Shown here: positions 18,985-27,056 of the stretch, in pieces
Layout of the letters: every line of letters starts with the position of its first letter
How positions within the stretch are numbered: position 1 is the stretch's first letter
Assembly: GCF_002210095.1 (NCBI RefSeq)
Contig: NZ_AQQR01000021.1
Coordinates: 1-60,986 of the forward strand
Origin: Marinibacterium profundimaris
Lineage (GTDB): Bacteria > Pseudomonadota > Alphaproteobacteria > Rhodobacterales > Rhodobacteraceae
Length of the DNA stretch: 60,986 nucleotides
Reading direction: 5' to 3'
The notes under the pieces: model-generated
The model's database searches: none
What the model saw: only the letters and a program-made list of their open reading frames with translations
What the model was told of the DNA's origin: nothing
Translations under genes and position numbers: made by a program

Positions 18985-20031
18985 ATGCCCAGCTCTCTTC
19001 ACCTCCACATCGGCCACGGCAAGACCGGCAGCAGCTATCTGCAATCGGCGCTCGCCCTGTCGCTCCCGGCGCTGGAGGCGGCCGGCATCTGCTACCCGAT
19101 CGACGAGGCCACCGCGCGCTCGGCCGGCGAAGGCAACATCTCGGGCGGCAACATCCACGGCCGGGCCGGCGCCCTCGCGCAGCTGGCCGCCTCGGGCCGG
19201 GTGCCGAACGACCGCGCCTGCCTGCTCTCGGCCGAGAGCCTGTTCTACTACATCATGAAATCCCCCGAGGGCTTTCTCGAGGATCTCGCCGCCCTGCGCG
19301 GGCCCGATCCCGACAGGGTGCCGCTGCACGTGCTGCTCTACCTGCGCGACCCGGTCGATCACGCGGTGTCGCATTACCAGCAGTCGGTCAAGCGCGGCAA
19401 TTACACCGGCACCCTGGCCGACAGCCTCGGCCTCTACCGGCTGCCCGCGCAGACCCTGCGCGTGCTCGAGGTGCTGCGCGGCGCGGGGGCCGAGGTCACG
19501 ATCCTGAACTATTCGCGCCACCGCGCCCGGCTGCTGCCGACGCTGGAAAACTGGCTGGGCCTGGCCCCCGGCACCCTCGAGATCCCGCCGGTGGCCCAGG
19601 TCAACCGCTCGCCCACCCGGGCCGAGCTGGAGCTGCAGCGCCTGGTCAACGCCTCCGAGGCGCGGCAAAGCTGGCGCGTGGTCTCCGATCCGCTCTGCAA
19701 CCAGCTGCCCGAGATCCGCTCGGAACAGCCGGCGCTGTCGTCCGGGGCGCTGGCCGCCTTCCTCGACCAGATGGCCGCGGTGATCGGCTCCGACGCCTAT
19801 GCCGCCGCCGTGCCCGAGGCCGAACGCCCACGGGTCGGCACCCTGGCCGATTACGCGGGCCGCTTTCCCGATCCCGACGCGCAGGACGAGGCCGTCTACA
19901 GCTTCACCGCCGCCCAGCTGCAGGTGCTGGCCGGCGCCATCGGGGCCGAGATGAAGCGCTCCGACCACCTGCGCGACCGCCTGGAAAAGGCCCGCCGGCA
20001 GATCCACCGCCAGAAGAAGACCGCCGGCTGA
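18985..20031 (+). CDS. Sulfotransferase-like P-loop protein
   Basis: A 348-residue protein opening with SLHLHIGHGKTGSSYLQSAL. The GHGKTGSS loop is the sulfate-donor (PAPS) binding loop of bacterial sulfotransferase-like proteins, followed by LLYLRDPVDHAVSHYQQSVKRG, which supplies the conserved Arg and Ser for the 3'-phosphate. The C-terminus is a basic helix (RDRLEKARRQIHRQKK). The start is the first ATG before the P-loop; the ribosome site (GGGAA) is weak. The acceptor is unknown, and the genomic context suggests a glycan. It converges with the next sulfotransferase gene. Confidence 0.75.
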   Translation: MPSSLHLHIGHGKTGSSYLQSALALSLPALEAAGICYPIDEATARSAGEGNISGGNIHGRAGALAQLAASGRVPNDRACLLSAESLFYYIMKSPEGFLEDLAALRGPDPDRVPLHVLLYLRDPVDHAVSHYQQSVKRGNYTGTLADSLGLYRLPAQTLRVLEVLRGAGAEVTILNYSRHRARLLPTLENWLGLAPGTLEIPPVAQVNRSPTRAELELQRLVNASEARQSWRVVSDPLCNQLPEIRSEQPALSSGALAAFLDQMAAVIGSDAYAAAVPEAERPRVGTLADYAGRFPDPDAQDEAVYSFTAAQLQVLAGAIGAEMKRSDHLRDRLEKARRQIHRQKKTAG

Positions 20032-20068
20032 TCCCGGGCACGGGGTGGGTCACCCCGCCGCCGGACCC

Positions 20069-20092
20069 GTAGGGTGGGTTTTCAACCCACCG
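20069..20092. repeat. Short palindromic GTAGGGTGGG repeat (family 2)
   Basis: GTAGGGTGGGTTTTCAACCC and CACCG form an 8-bp stem (GGTGGGTT / AACCCACC) with a 3-base loop. The element overlaps the 3' end of the leftward gene and supplies its stop codon (20082-20084). Confidence 0.75.
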
Positions 20093-20987
20093 CTCCCCCC
20101 TTCGGAGCCCGCGTGACCCGGGCCACGTGTTTCGTCCAGGCCTCCAGGAAGGCCACCCCCGCGCCGTCGTCGTCCAGCCGCTCCACCGCGCGGCGCATCC
20201 AGCCCACCGGGTCGGGCGGCGCCGCCTGCAGGATCGCCTCCAGCGCCGGGCGCCGCGCCTCCACCGGTCCGATCGTCTCGTCGGCAAAGAACCCCGTCGC
20301 CCCGATCTGGCGCATCTTGCCGAGCGCGTCGCGCTCCACCTGCTGCATCTCGGCCACCGGCGGCTTGGGCCGGGCCGCGCTGCGTTCGCGCCGGCGCACG
20401 ATCCGGCCCAGCTCGTCCTCGCGGAACTCGGGGGGCACGTCCGGCGCCACATGGGCCAGCGCCTGCCCCATCACCGCCCGCCAGTCCGCGACCAGCGGCC
20501 CCTGCGGCACCGCCAGGATGTGATCGCACCGCTCCAGCCGGTGCAGCGCCCGCAGCAGCACCAGCGCGTCGCCGAAGGCAAAGAGCGCCCCGCGCCCGCG
20601 CGGCCAGCTGTCCTCGGGATCCGCCGCGCGCATCGCATAGGACGCCGCCACCTGCTCCAGCGGGCGCAGGCACAGAAGCGACGGCACCGGGCCCAGCTGG
20701 TCGTAAAGCGCGGCGAGGTTGTAGAAATAGGTCGGCGTCTTGTTGCCCCAGACCCGGATCCCCCCGCCCCGCGCCGTCACCTCGGCGACCGAGGACGGGC
20801 GCCAGAGCGGATCGTCATGGGCCAGGAAATCCCGCGGCGCGCGCAGGGCCCCGTGATCCATGAAGGTCGGAAACACCTCCAGCCCGCAATGCACCCCCGG
20901 CACCGCCGAGAGATAGGCCGCCACCGCCGAGGTCCCGCTGCGCGGCAGGCCGTAGACGAGGTAATCGAGCGGTCTCAGGCGGGGCAT
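20082..20987 (-). CDS. Sulfotransferase-family protein
   Basis: A 301-residue protein with the PAPS loop YGLPRSGTSAVAAYL near residue 12-26, the common form in sulfotransferase family 1/3 enzymes, and LLCLRPLEQVAASYAMR as the 3'-phosphate-binding region. The last residues (GGAVG) and the stop codon are encoded by a dispersed palindromic repeat, so the C-terminus may have been replaced when the repeat arrived (inference). The next leftward gene, another sulfotransferase, is 162 bases upstream. Confidence 0.78.
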   Translation of the reverse strand: MPRLRPLDYLVYGLPRSGTSAVAAYLSAVPGVHCGLEVFPTFMDHGALRAPRDFLAHDDPLWRPSSVAEVTARGGGIRVWGNKTPTYFYNLAALYDQLGPVPSLLCLRPLEQVAASYAMRAADPEDSWPRGRGALFAFGDALVLLRALHRLERCDHILAVPQGPLVADWRAVMGQALAHVAPDVPPEFREDELGRIVRRRERSAARPKPPVAEMQQVERDALGKMRQIGATGFFADETIGPVEARRPALEAILQAAPPDPVGWMRRAVERLDDDGAGVAFLEAWTKHVARVTRAPKGGAVG

Positions 20988-21005
20988 CCCGGCACCTCCG
21001 GCAGG

Positions 21006-21041
21006 GCATCAGACGGGGCATCAGACGGGCCATCAGACGGG
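21006..21041. repeat. 12-base tandem repeat, three units
   Basis: Three direct units of GCATCAGACGGG (the third begins CC) lie in the 162-base spacer between two sulfotransferase genes. The unit length again is a multiple of three. Confidence 0.65.
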
Positions 21042-21149
21042 GCAGCGCGACAGCCCCCGAACGGGAAGCGGCCCCCTGTCGGACCACGCATCAGGACAGG
21101 TATCGGGGGGGCCAGGCGCATCGGCGGGAGGACGGGCATCCGGGCGGGC

Positions 21150-22070
21150 TCAGCCTGCGCCGCCGCAGGCGGGCTCCGTCTCCCGGAAATAGCTTTCATA
21201 GCCGTAGCCCATCGCATCGCCCACCGGGCCGCAGATCTTCACGAAGGTCTCCTTCTCCGCCTCGGTCCAGTCCAGCTCCGAGAACTTCAGGAACCGGGTC
21301 GGATCCCGCGTCGCGCTGGCCGCCTGCGGGCGCTCCGAGACGAGATAGGCGGCCATCCCCGCCTCCTCTTCCGGGGGCAGCTCCAGGTAGGCGGCGATGC
21401 GGGCGGCGATCGCCCCGGGCCGCACCGCCAGGTCGTTGAAATCGAAGGCCAGGTAATTGCCCTCCAGCTCCTCCTTCACCGTGGCCCAGGACCGGTTGCA
21501 CCTGGCCCAGACCCGGCACTGGGCTTCGAAACTCCGGCCGCTGAACTTCCTGATCTTCGACTGGACGTTGTCCACGTGCCGCCGCGCGCAGAAGATGAAC
21601 TTTGCATCCTGGTGGTAGCGGTTCAACAGCGGCACGGCGGCGACCATCCGGCTGGTCGGCGTCTTGTCCAGCAGGTAGCCCGACCGCCGCTGTTCCGACA
21701 GATAGGCCTCGTAGCCGCGAAACAGGTGGCGCAGCAGCGCCTCGCGGTCGATCCCGGCGCGGGCATTGCCCGGCCTTGGCCCGGCGGTGGTGGTGGCGCC
21801 ATAGGCCAGCACCTCCTCGGAGAGGCGCGACAGCAGGGGCTGCATGTGGCCCTCGCCGTAACCGTTGTAGCGGGTCCGCGCCAGCGCGTTGCGCAGCGCC
21901 GAGGTGCCCGAGCGCGACGAGCCCAGGATGTAGACGATCCGCGTCCTGCCGTCCTCGGGATACATCCCGTGCAGGCGGTCCCGGCGGCGCGGCCCCCGGG
22001 CCCGGGCCTCCTCCGCGTCGGGGACCGGCGCGGTGTCCCCTATGCCCGGCATCTCCGTCGGTCCCGACAT
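21150..22070 (-). CDS. Sulfotransferase-family protein
   Basis: A 306-residue protein with a charged N-terminal extension and then VYILGSSRSGTSALRNAL near residue 46-63, a sulfotransferase PAPS loop, with FIFCARRHVDNVQSKIRKFSGRS downstream as the second phosphate-binding element. DKTPTS upstream of that is also typical. The architecture matches bacterial sulfotransferase family 3. The acceptor is not predictable; it lies between a sulfotransferase and a GT4 gene on the same strand. Confidence 0.78.
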   Translation of the reverse strand: MSGPTEMPGIGDTAPVPDAEEARARGPRRRDRLHGMYPEDGRTRIVYILGSSRSGTSALRNALARTRYNGYGEGHMQPLLSRLSEEVLAYGATTTAGPRPGNARAGIDREALLRHLFRGYEAYLSEQRRSGYLLDKTPTSRMVAAVPLLNRYHQDAKFIFCARRHVDNVQSKIRKFSGRSFEAQCRVWARCNRSWATVKEELEGNYLAFDFNDLAVRPGAIAARIAAYLELPPEEEAGMAAYLVSERPQAASATRDPTRFLKFSELDWTEAEKETFVKICGPVGDAMGYGYESYFRETEPACGGAG

Positions 22071-22100
22071 CCCGTCTCCCGTCCTTCTCCCGTCCGTGGC

Positions 22101-23456
22101 TCAGCCGGCCGTGCCCGGCGCCGCGCCGCTGTCCGGCCGTCCCGCGATCCCGGGCTCATCCGCGGCCTCTTCCGGGGCCCCCGACACAGCCCCCGAGACA
22201 TCCGCCGTCACATCCGCGATCACGGCCCGGTGCGCCGCCCAGGCGTCTTCGACCGAGATCTCGTCGGGCATCTCCTGCGCCATGCTCTGCCACAGCTCGG
22301 CATTGCCGATGCAGATCTGCATCAGCTGCGCCAGCTCGGTGTCCGATCCGGGCAGGAACGAAAACCCGTTGACCCCCTCGATGATGCGGTCCGACAGCCC
22401 CCCCGCCCGCGAGGCCAGCACCGGGCGCCGCGCGTCCCAGGCCTCGGAGACCACAAGCCCGAAGGTTTCGGGCCAGATCGAGGGCGTCAGCACCCAGTCG
22501 ACCGAGGACATCAGCTCGAAGACGTTGTCGCGGCTGTAGGATCCGACCTCGGTCACCACCAGCTCGGGCGGCGCGCCGTCGAGCACCGCCTCGATCTTGT
22601 CCAGGTAATCGGCGGTGGCATATTCCTTGTTGCCGCCGAAGACCTTGATCTCCACCGGTTTGCCGGTCGTCTCGGCCACCCGGCGCGCGGCCTTGAGCGC
22701 GACGTCGATCCCCTTGGCATCGACGAACTGGCCGAAGAAGCCGAAGACGTTCAGCCCCGGGCTGTGCTGCGGCACGAACCCCTCGGGGCGGCGGCGGCGG
22801 TGGCCATTGGCGATGACGGTGATCCGGTCGGCGTCCAGCCCCCAGTCGACATACCGCTGTTTCAGGTAGTCCGAGGGCGCGATGAAGCGGTCGACCCTGG
22901 CAAAGGCGCTCTGGAAGCCGCGGCGGCGCAGGATGAATTCATCCGTGGTCCGTTCGGGGAAGCAGCCGGTGCACTGATCGGGCCGCGTATCCTGGCAGAT
23001 CCCGCCCTCGTGGTAGCGGTACAGCTGCCCCTGCCGGTGACAGATCGGCAGGTATTCGTGCAGCGTGTAGATGATCCTGGCCCCGGGCAGCACCTTGCGG
23101 ATCAGCTCGATCACGTCGAGCCCGACCCAGAGCGAATGGTGCAGGTGGATCACGTCGGGCCTGTGGTCGCGCAGGAACCGGGCCAGCGCCTTGTTGCGGC
23201 GCGGGTCGTACATGCGGTGGAAGAAATCGTCGAACCGCCGCCCCGGCATCAGGAACTCGTCCTCGCTGTCGGGCAGCGCGGTGATCGCGGCGCCGACCTT
23301 GGAATATTGCGGAAAGCGGTTGCCGTCGATCGCCGCCAGCATGACCGCCTCGACCTGCGGATCGGCGGCGGCTGCATCGTGCAGGTCCTTGGCCACGTAT
23401 TGCGCGCCGCCCCGCATGACCCGGGGATGGTAAAGCGAAAGGGTGAGAAACTTCAT
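22101..23456 (-). CDS. Glycosyltransferase family 4
   Basis: A 451-residue GT-B enzyme. The N-terminal domain opens MKFLTLSLYHPRVMRGGAQYVAKDL, with the acceptor-side Gly-Gly typical of GT4, then VIHLHHSLW. The donor domain has FGFFGQFVDAKGIDVAL and the catalytic SIWPETFGLVVSEAWDARRPVLA. The cysteine cluster CHRQ...CQDTRPDQCTGCF is a recurrent metal-like motif in such GT4 proteins. The last 40 residues are Ala/Glu/Asp-rich and probably disordered. ATG at 23456 lies 11 bases after the stop of the preceding GT2 gene. Confidence 0.88.
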   Translation of the reverse strand: MKFLTLSLYHPRVMRGGAQYVAKDLHDAAAADPQVEAVMLAAIDGNRFPQYSKVGAAITALPDSEDEFLMPGRRFDDFFHRMYDPRRNKALARFLRDHRPDVIHLHHSLWVGLDVIELIRKVLPGARIIYTLHEYLPICHRQGQLYRYHEGGICQDTRPDQCTGCFPERTTDEFILRRRGFQSAFARVDRFIAPSDYLKQRYVDWGLDADRITVIANGHRRRRPEGFVPQHSPGLNVFGFFGQFVDAKGIDVALKAARRVAETTGKPVEIKVFGGNKEYATADYLDKIEAVLDGAPPELVVTEVGSYSRDNVFELMSSVDWVLTPSIWPETFGLVVSEAWDARRPVLASRAGGLSDRIIEGVNGFSFLPGSDTELAQLMQICIGNAELWQSMAQEMPDEISVEDAWAAHRAVIADVTADVSGAVSGAPEEAADEPGIAGRPDSGAAPGTAG

Positions 23457-23467
23457 CTTGCCGGGCC

Positions 23468-24955
23468 TCAAAGCTGGGACAGGTCGGTGGCGGCGGGCGC
23501 CAGGAAGGGCGAGCCGGCGAACCGGCGCGAGTAATGCGCGCGGTTCAGCCACATCACCGCGCGCAGCCGGGCCGGGCGCGGCTTGCTCACGCCCTCCATG
23601 TGGATCCAGCGCGATCCCCGGTCCAGCCGCACGGGGCGCCCGGCCTCGAGCATCTTGAGGCAGAAATCGGCATCCTCGTAATAGGCGATGATGTAATCGG
23701 TGGGCAGGCCGCCCATCTCGTCGAACACCGCCTTGCGGATCCGCCACAGCGCCGCCGTCACCAGCAGCCCCTCCTCGGGGACCTCGCGCAGCGCCTCGGC
23801 CAGCTCTTCGGGGCTGTCGTCCACATGGGCGGTCAGCCCCTTGCCGTAATGCTCCACCCGCAGCACCGGTTCGGAAAAGCCCTGGCGCGCGTCCACCGCC
23901 ATGTCGGCGGTCGTGTACATGCCCGAATGCATCAGCGACCCGTCGCCGTAGTACAGAAGCGCCCCGTCCAGCCCCTCGCCCGGGTCGCCCGCCAGGAAGG
24001 CAAAGGCCTGCTCTTCCTGCCCCTCGGGCGGGAAGATGTCGGGGTTCATGAAGATCAGCACCTCGCCGCGCGCGACCTTCGCGCCGTGGTTGTTGCCGGC
24101 CGAAAAGCCGGAATTGCCCGAACAGACATGGACCGAGATCGAGACCTCGTGCAGCTGGCTGAAGGCGGCGATCTGATCGGCCAGCACATGGGTTTCGCCG
24201 GTGAACTCGTTGAGCACCAGGATCACCTCCGCCGGCTGGCCGTCCAGCGCCGGCGCCAGGGTTTCCAGCTGCGGCATCAGCATCGAGATATCGCGGTAGA
24301 TGGTGATGATGATCGACCGGTTCACCGGCCGGTCGGCGCCGGTCTCGTAGAGGCAGCTGAAGCTGAGCCGGTCGAGGTAGGTCTCCCAGAGCTCGGTGAT
24401 GCCCGGGGCCAGGTGCCGGGCCGCGTCCATCGTCGTGCCGATGGCGCCGTCGGCCAGCACCGCGCAGGTGGTCAGCGCCTCGGTCATGAACTTCTGCACC
24501 GACATCAGGCGGGTGGTCGCGCTCTGGAAATGCTCCTTGCCGTTGACCAGGATCGTGATCGCCGAATGCGGGTCGAAATCGGGAATGCGCATCACCAGGA
24601 CAAAGCCCGAGGGCCGGTCGAAATCGCCGATCGCCTCGGCCACGTCGAGCCGGCGGTACCAGCAGAAGCGGTCCGAGAGGTCGTCGAAATCGTATTGCAT
24701 GTAGCCCACGACGAACGACAGCGTGATCCGGTCGGCCAGGCGCCGGTCGGCCCAGCCCGCCAGGCAGACATGCCCGTCCTCCGACAGGGCCATCTTCTCG
24801 ATGCGCATGTAATCGGCAAGCGTCACGCCGCGGCGTTCGTTCTGGCCGTACTTGTCGTAATGCTCGCGCAGCGCGACGTCGTCCTCGTTGCCGTAAAGCT
24901 CGCCCAGATCGCCGTTGTCATCGGCATATTGCTTGTGAAGGAAAGTGGTTCTCAT
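23468..24955 (-). CDS. Family 2 glycosyltransferase with N-terminal EPS-associated repeat motif
   Basis: A 495-residue protein. Residues about 205-440 are a GT2 domain: VILVLNEFTGETHVLADQI, SGNSGFSAGNNHGAKVARGEVLIFMNPDIFP (with the NPD metal site), and YYEDADFCLKMLEAG as catalytic-base region. Residues 7-42 carry one degenerate unit ending REHYDKYGQNERRG, like the repeats of the small protein encoded upstream at 25169-25756. Between lies a beta-rich segment of unknown role. It is followed 11 bases later by the GT4 gene, implying an operon. Confidence 0.83.
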   Translation of the reverse strand: MRTTFLHKQYADDNGDLGELYGNEDDVALREHYDKYGQNERRGVTLADYMRIEKMALSEDGHVCLAGWADRRLADRITLSFVVGYMQYDFDDLSDRFCWYRRLDVAEAIGDFDRPSGFVLVMRIPDFDPHSAITILVNGKEHFQSATTRLMSVQKFMTEALTTCAVLADGAIGTTMDAARHLAPGITELWETYLDRLSFSCLYETGADRPVNRSIIITIYRDISMLMPQLETLAPALDGQPAEVILVLNEFTGETHVLADQIAAFSQLHEVSISVHVCSGNSGFSAGNNHGAKVARGEVLIFMNPDIFPPEGQEEQAFAFLAGDPGEGLDGALLYYGDGSLMHSGMYTTADMAVDARQGFSEPVLRVEHYGKGLTAHVDDSPEELAEALREVPEEGLLVTAALWRIRKAVFDEMGGLPTDYIIAYYEDADFCLKMLEAGRPVRLDRGSRWIHMEGVSKPRPARLRAVMWLNRAHYSRRFAGSPFLAPAATDLSQL

Positions 24956-25030
24956 GTGTCCCCCGGCATCGGGGAGCGGTCAGCGCCGCCCCGGCCCGTC
25001 CTGTTCCATCTTCATGCGCGTCCCGGCCAG

Positions 25031-25118
25031 GCCGGCGCCTCTGTGTCGTCCGGCCCTGCCGGCGCCTGTATCTCGTCCGGCCGTGCCGGCGCCTGTATCT
25101 CGTCCGGCCGTGCCGGCG
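25031..25118. repeat. 27-base tandem repeat, three units plus a partial
   Basis: Three near-identical 27-base units starting GCCGGCGCC and containing CTCGTCCGGCC, then a 7-base partial. On the minus strand an open frame through it would read repeated nine-residue RPDEIQAPA units, but that frame lacks other support. It lies in the spacer between two leftward genes. Confidence 0.75.
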
Positions 25119-25168
25119 GGTTCATAACCTCCGTCCGGGCCGGCTGCGACCGCTTCGGTTTACCGGAT

Positions 25169-25756
25169 CTATGGGTCTGCCCCGTCCCGGGATGCAAGCC
25201 GGAAAGACCGTCCTTCCCCGAACCCCACCTGCACGAAATGGTCCAGTGCACTGCGGAAGGCACCTTCGCGGATCGAGGCCAGCACATCGGGATAGTTTTT
25301 CAGGTAATCCGCGTTGTCGAGCCTGACCCGGTAGGGCATGCGGCCCTCGTAGATGCCGGTCTGCAGGTAATGCGCCCGGCCCGAGGCCAGCACCCCGCGC
25401 GCCACCGCGTCGGCCACGTCCGCGTAGCGGCCCAGGTACCATTCCTCGTCCACCAGCGCGCCCAGCCCCGCCGACAGCGCCTCGGCCAGCACGTCGCGCG
25501 GCAGGCCGACCTGGCCGCCCTCCACCCGGGCCTGGGTGCGGATCCGCCGCAACAGGTCCAGCCGCGCGCGCTCGTCGGTCTCGACGTCGGCAAGCTGCCG
25601 GGGGGCCGCCGGAGCTTCGGGCGCCTGCGGTGTTTCGGGCGGCGTGTCGGGCGGCGTGTCGGGCCCTGTTTCGGGCGCAGCGGCCCGGCTGTCCCGGTCG
25701 TTCCGGTTCTTGCCGGGCCCGTCCTCGTTCCCGACCTCGCTCTCGTTCTGGTTCAT
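25169..25756 (-). CDS. Protein with two YPDV...HY...G..EGR repeats, EPS-locus associated, function unknown
   Basis: A 195-residue protein without signal peptide. Residues about 1-55 are polar and Pro-rich, with PDTPPDTPPETPQAPEAP. Two related units follow: WYLGRYADVADAVARG...AHYLQTGIYEGR and DYLKNYPDVLASIREG...LDHFVQVGFGEGR. Such units recur next to or fused with glycosyltransferases in bacterial surface-polysaccharide genes; their function is not established. A degenerate copy lies at the N-terminus of the next glycosyltransferase, which suggests the two proteins share a binding partner (inference). Confidence 0.6.
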   Translation of the reverse strand: MNQNESEVGNEDGPGKNRNDRDSRAAAPETGPDTPPDTPPETPQAPEAPAAPRQLADVETDERARLDLLRRIRTQARVEGGQVGLPRDVLAEALSAGLGALVDEEWYLGRYADVADAVARGVLASGRAHYLQTGIYEGRMPYRVRLDNADYLKNYPDVLASIREGAFRSALDHFVQVGFGEGRSFRLASRDGADP

Positions 25757-26187
25757 CCTGCCTCCCGGAATCCGTCTCGCCCTTCAATAGCAAGGATGGG
25801 ACAGGAGACAAACAGAGCGCGCCACCGCAGGCGCCTGCGCTCTCTTCCCCAGCCCGCCTGCCCTGCCATTGCCTCCATCCGTGCCTTGCGCCCGATATTC
25901 CGCCCACCGGAGTGTCGCAGGTTCCGCCGCCCCATGCGAGCCTTCCCCGGGGTGCCGGCAAATATTGCCCAAACCCGCCCCAGCGGATAAGGGAGATGGA
26001 ACCGCCCCGGCCGGCCGGCAAAAGGCGCCCGCGGCCGGGAGGACACGCCCGGAGAGGGACCGACGCAGGACCGGGCAGGGCAGACGAGATCACCGGGGGC
26101 ACAAGGCCCGGGCCGCACGCGGCCTGCCCGCCCCGACGCATCCTGGCGGCGGCCGGGCAGAAGACGACAGGCAGACGGGCAGACCCC
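25757..26187. other. Divergent intergenic region
   Basis: These 431 bases lie between divergent genes. Notable items are a hairpin at about 25817-25850 (AGAGCGC arm, GCAGGCGCCTGC palindrome inside) and a near-palindrome GGCAAATATTGCC at about 25957-25969. The latter may mark a promoter or operator region for the leftward gene. No gene is supported. Confidence 0.4.
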
Positions 26188-26895
26188 ATGAAATTCATCC
26201 ACCTTCACATCCCGAAAACCGCGGGCACCTCGCTGCGCGAGAGCATCGTCGTGGCCCATCCCGAGCTGAAGGTGCAGGGCATCGTCGACCCGGTGCCCGA
26301 GACGATCCCGGCCGAGGTCGACATCGTGTCGGGGCATATCTCCCACGAGGACGCGATGCGCTTCGGCGGGCAGATGGGCACCGACCAGGTGGTCACCGTG
26401 CTGCGGCACCCGATCGACCGCTTCGTGTCGATCTACTACTTCTGGCGCGAGCTTTACGACAAGGACATCGAGAAGACCCGCAAGACGACGACGGCGCACA
26501 AGCTGTCGCTTCTGGATTTCGCCCGGGCCATGGACGAGCCCGAGCTGTGTTCGGAGCTTTACAACCGGATGTCCTGGCAGCTGCATTCCAGCTACCGGCT
26601 GATGCGGCGCTTCGAGATGCGGCGCGATCACGGGATGACGCAGGACGACCTGGCCGAGCAGGTGATGGCGAACCTGCGCAGCTTCGCGGTGGTCGGGTTC
26701 CAGGACCATTACGGGGATTTCGTCGCGGCGATCAACGACCGGTTCAAGCTGGATATCGAGAACCGCAAGATCAACGTCACCCAGCGGCGCAGCTCGGTCG
26801 AGGACCTGTCGCATGCCGAGCTGCAGGCGATCCTGCCCTGGGTCTCGGTCGACATGGAAGTCTACGCCGCCGCCCTGCGCGAATTCGGCAAATAA
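26188..26895 (+). CDS. Sulfotransferase family 2 protein
   Basis: A compact 235-residue protein beginning MKFIHLHIPKTAGTSLRES, so the PAPS loop is at the extreme N-terminus, as in type-2 sulfotransferases related to heparan/chondroitin enzymes. HPELKV... SGHISHEDA supplies a likely acceptor-site His, and VLRHPIDRFVSIYYFWREL the 3'-phosphate site. The ATG at 26188 is chosen because the domain begins immediately. The stop is followed 13 bases later by repeat R1. Confidence 0.83.
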   Translation: MKFIHLHIPKTAGTSLRESIVVAHPELKVQGIVDPVPETIPAEVDIVSGHISHEDAMRFGGQMGTDQVVTVLRHPIDRFVSIYYFWRELYDKDIEKTRKTTTAHKLSLLDFARAMDEPELCSELYNRMSWQLHSSYRLMRRFEMRRDHGMTQDDLAEQVMANLRSFAVVGFQDHYGDFVAAINDRFKLDIENRKINVTQRRSSVEDLSHAELQAILPWVSVDMEVYAAALREFGK

Positions 26896-26908
26896 AGCGC
26901 GCGCGGGC

Positions 26909-26975
26909 GAATTCCAGGACGCCCTGGGCTCCGCCCGTTCGCAGGCGACCTGTTTCGCGCGCGAAACATCTGCCG
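26909..26975. repeat. Family-3 repeat R1 (short form) with 18-base palindrome
   Basis: It begins GAATTCCAGGACGCCCTGGG, continues CTCCGCCCGTTCGCAGGCG and ends with the palindrome at 26951-26968. Compared with R2 (28301-28402) it lacks the internal AAAAGGTCC...GGACCTTTT hairpin. All three copies found flank the parAB-repA module. Confidence 0.75.
26951..26968. promoter_or_regulatory. Candidate parS-like partition site, copy 1
   Basis: TGTTTCGCGCGCGAAACA is a perfect 18-base palindrome. Its arms TGTTTC and GAAACA equal those of chromosomal parS (TGTTTCACGTGAAACA) with two extra central bases. A role as ParB site is inferred from this likeness and from the position 1.5 kb from parB. Confidence 0.5.
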
Positions 26976-26980
26976 GGGAT

Positions 26981-27053
26981 GTAGGGTGGGGTTCCACCCC
27001 ACCGTTTGCACGCACCGATGACCGGAGGCGGTGGGGTGAAACCCCACCCTACG
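26981..27053. repeat. Inverted pair of family-2 GTAGGGTGGGG repeats
   Basis: GTAGGGTGGGGTTCCACCCC ACCG at 26981-27004 faces CGGTGGGGTGAAACCCCACC CTACG at 27029-27053. Each can fold alone and the two can fold together. The right copy ends a few bases from the stop of the leftward gene at 27057. Confidence 0.8.
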
Positions 27054-27056
27054 CCC

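Noticed and set aside
20127-23534. An 1,135-codon plus-strand frame opposite three genes
   Set aside because: It spans two sulfotransferase genes and a GT4 gene on the other strand, all with real motifs. Codon positions show it is an antisense artefact.
25031-25118. Tandem repeats considered as a CRISPR array
   Set aside because: The units are directly adjacent without unique spacers, and no cas gene is near.
25012-25287. A minus-strand frame encoding repeated RPDEIQAPA
   Set aside because: It overlaps the 3' end of the gene at 25169 in another frame, has no ribosome site or domain, and the repeat alone explains the openness. Kept only as a repeat and a low-level finding.
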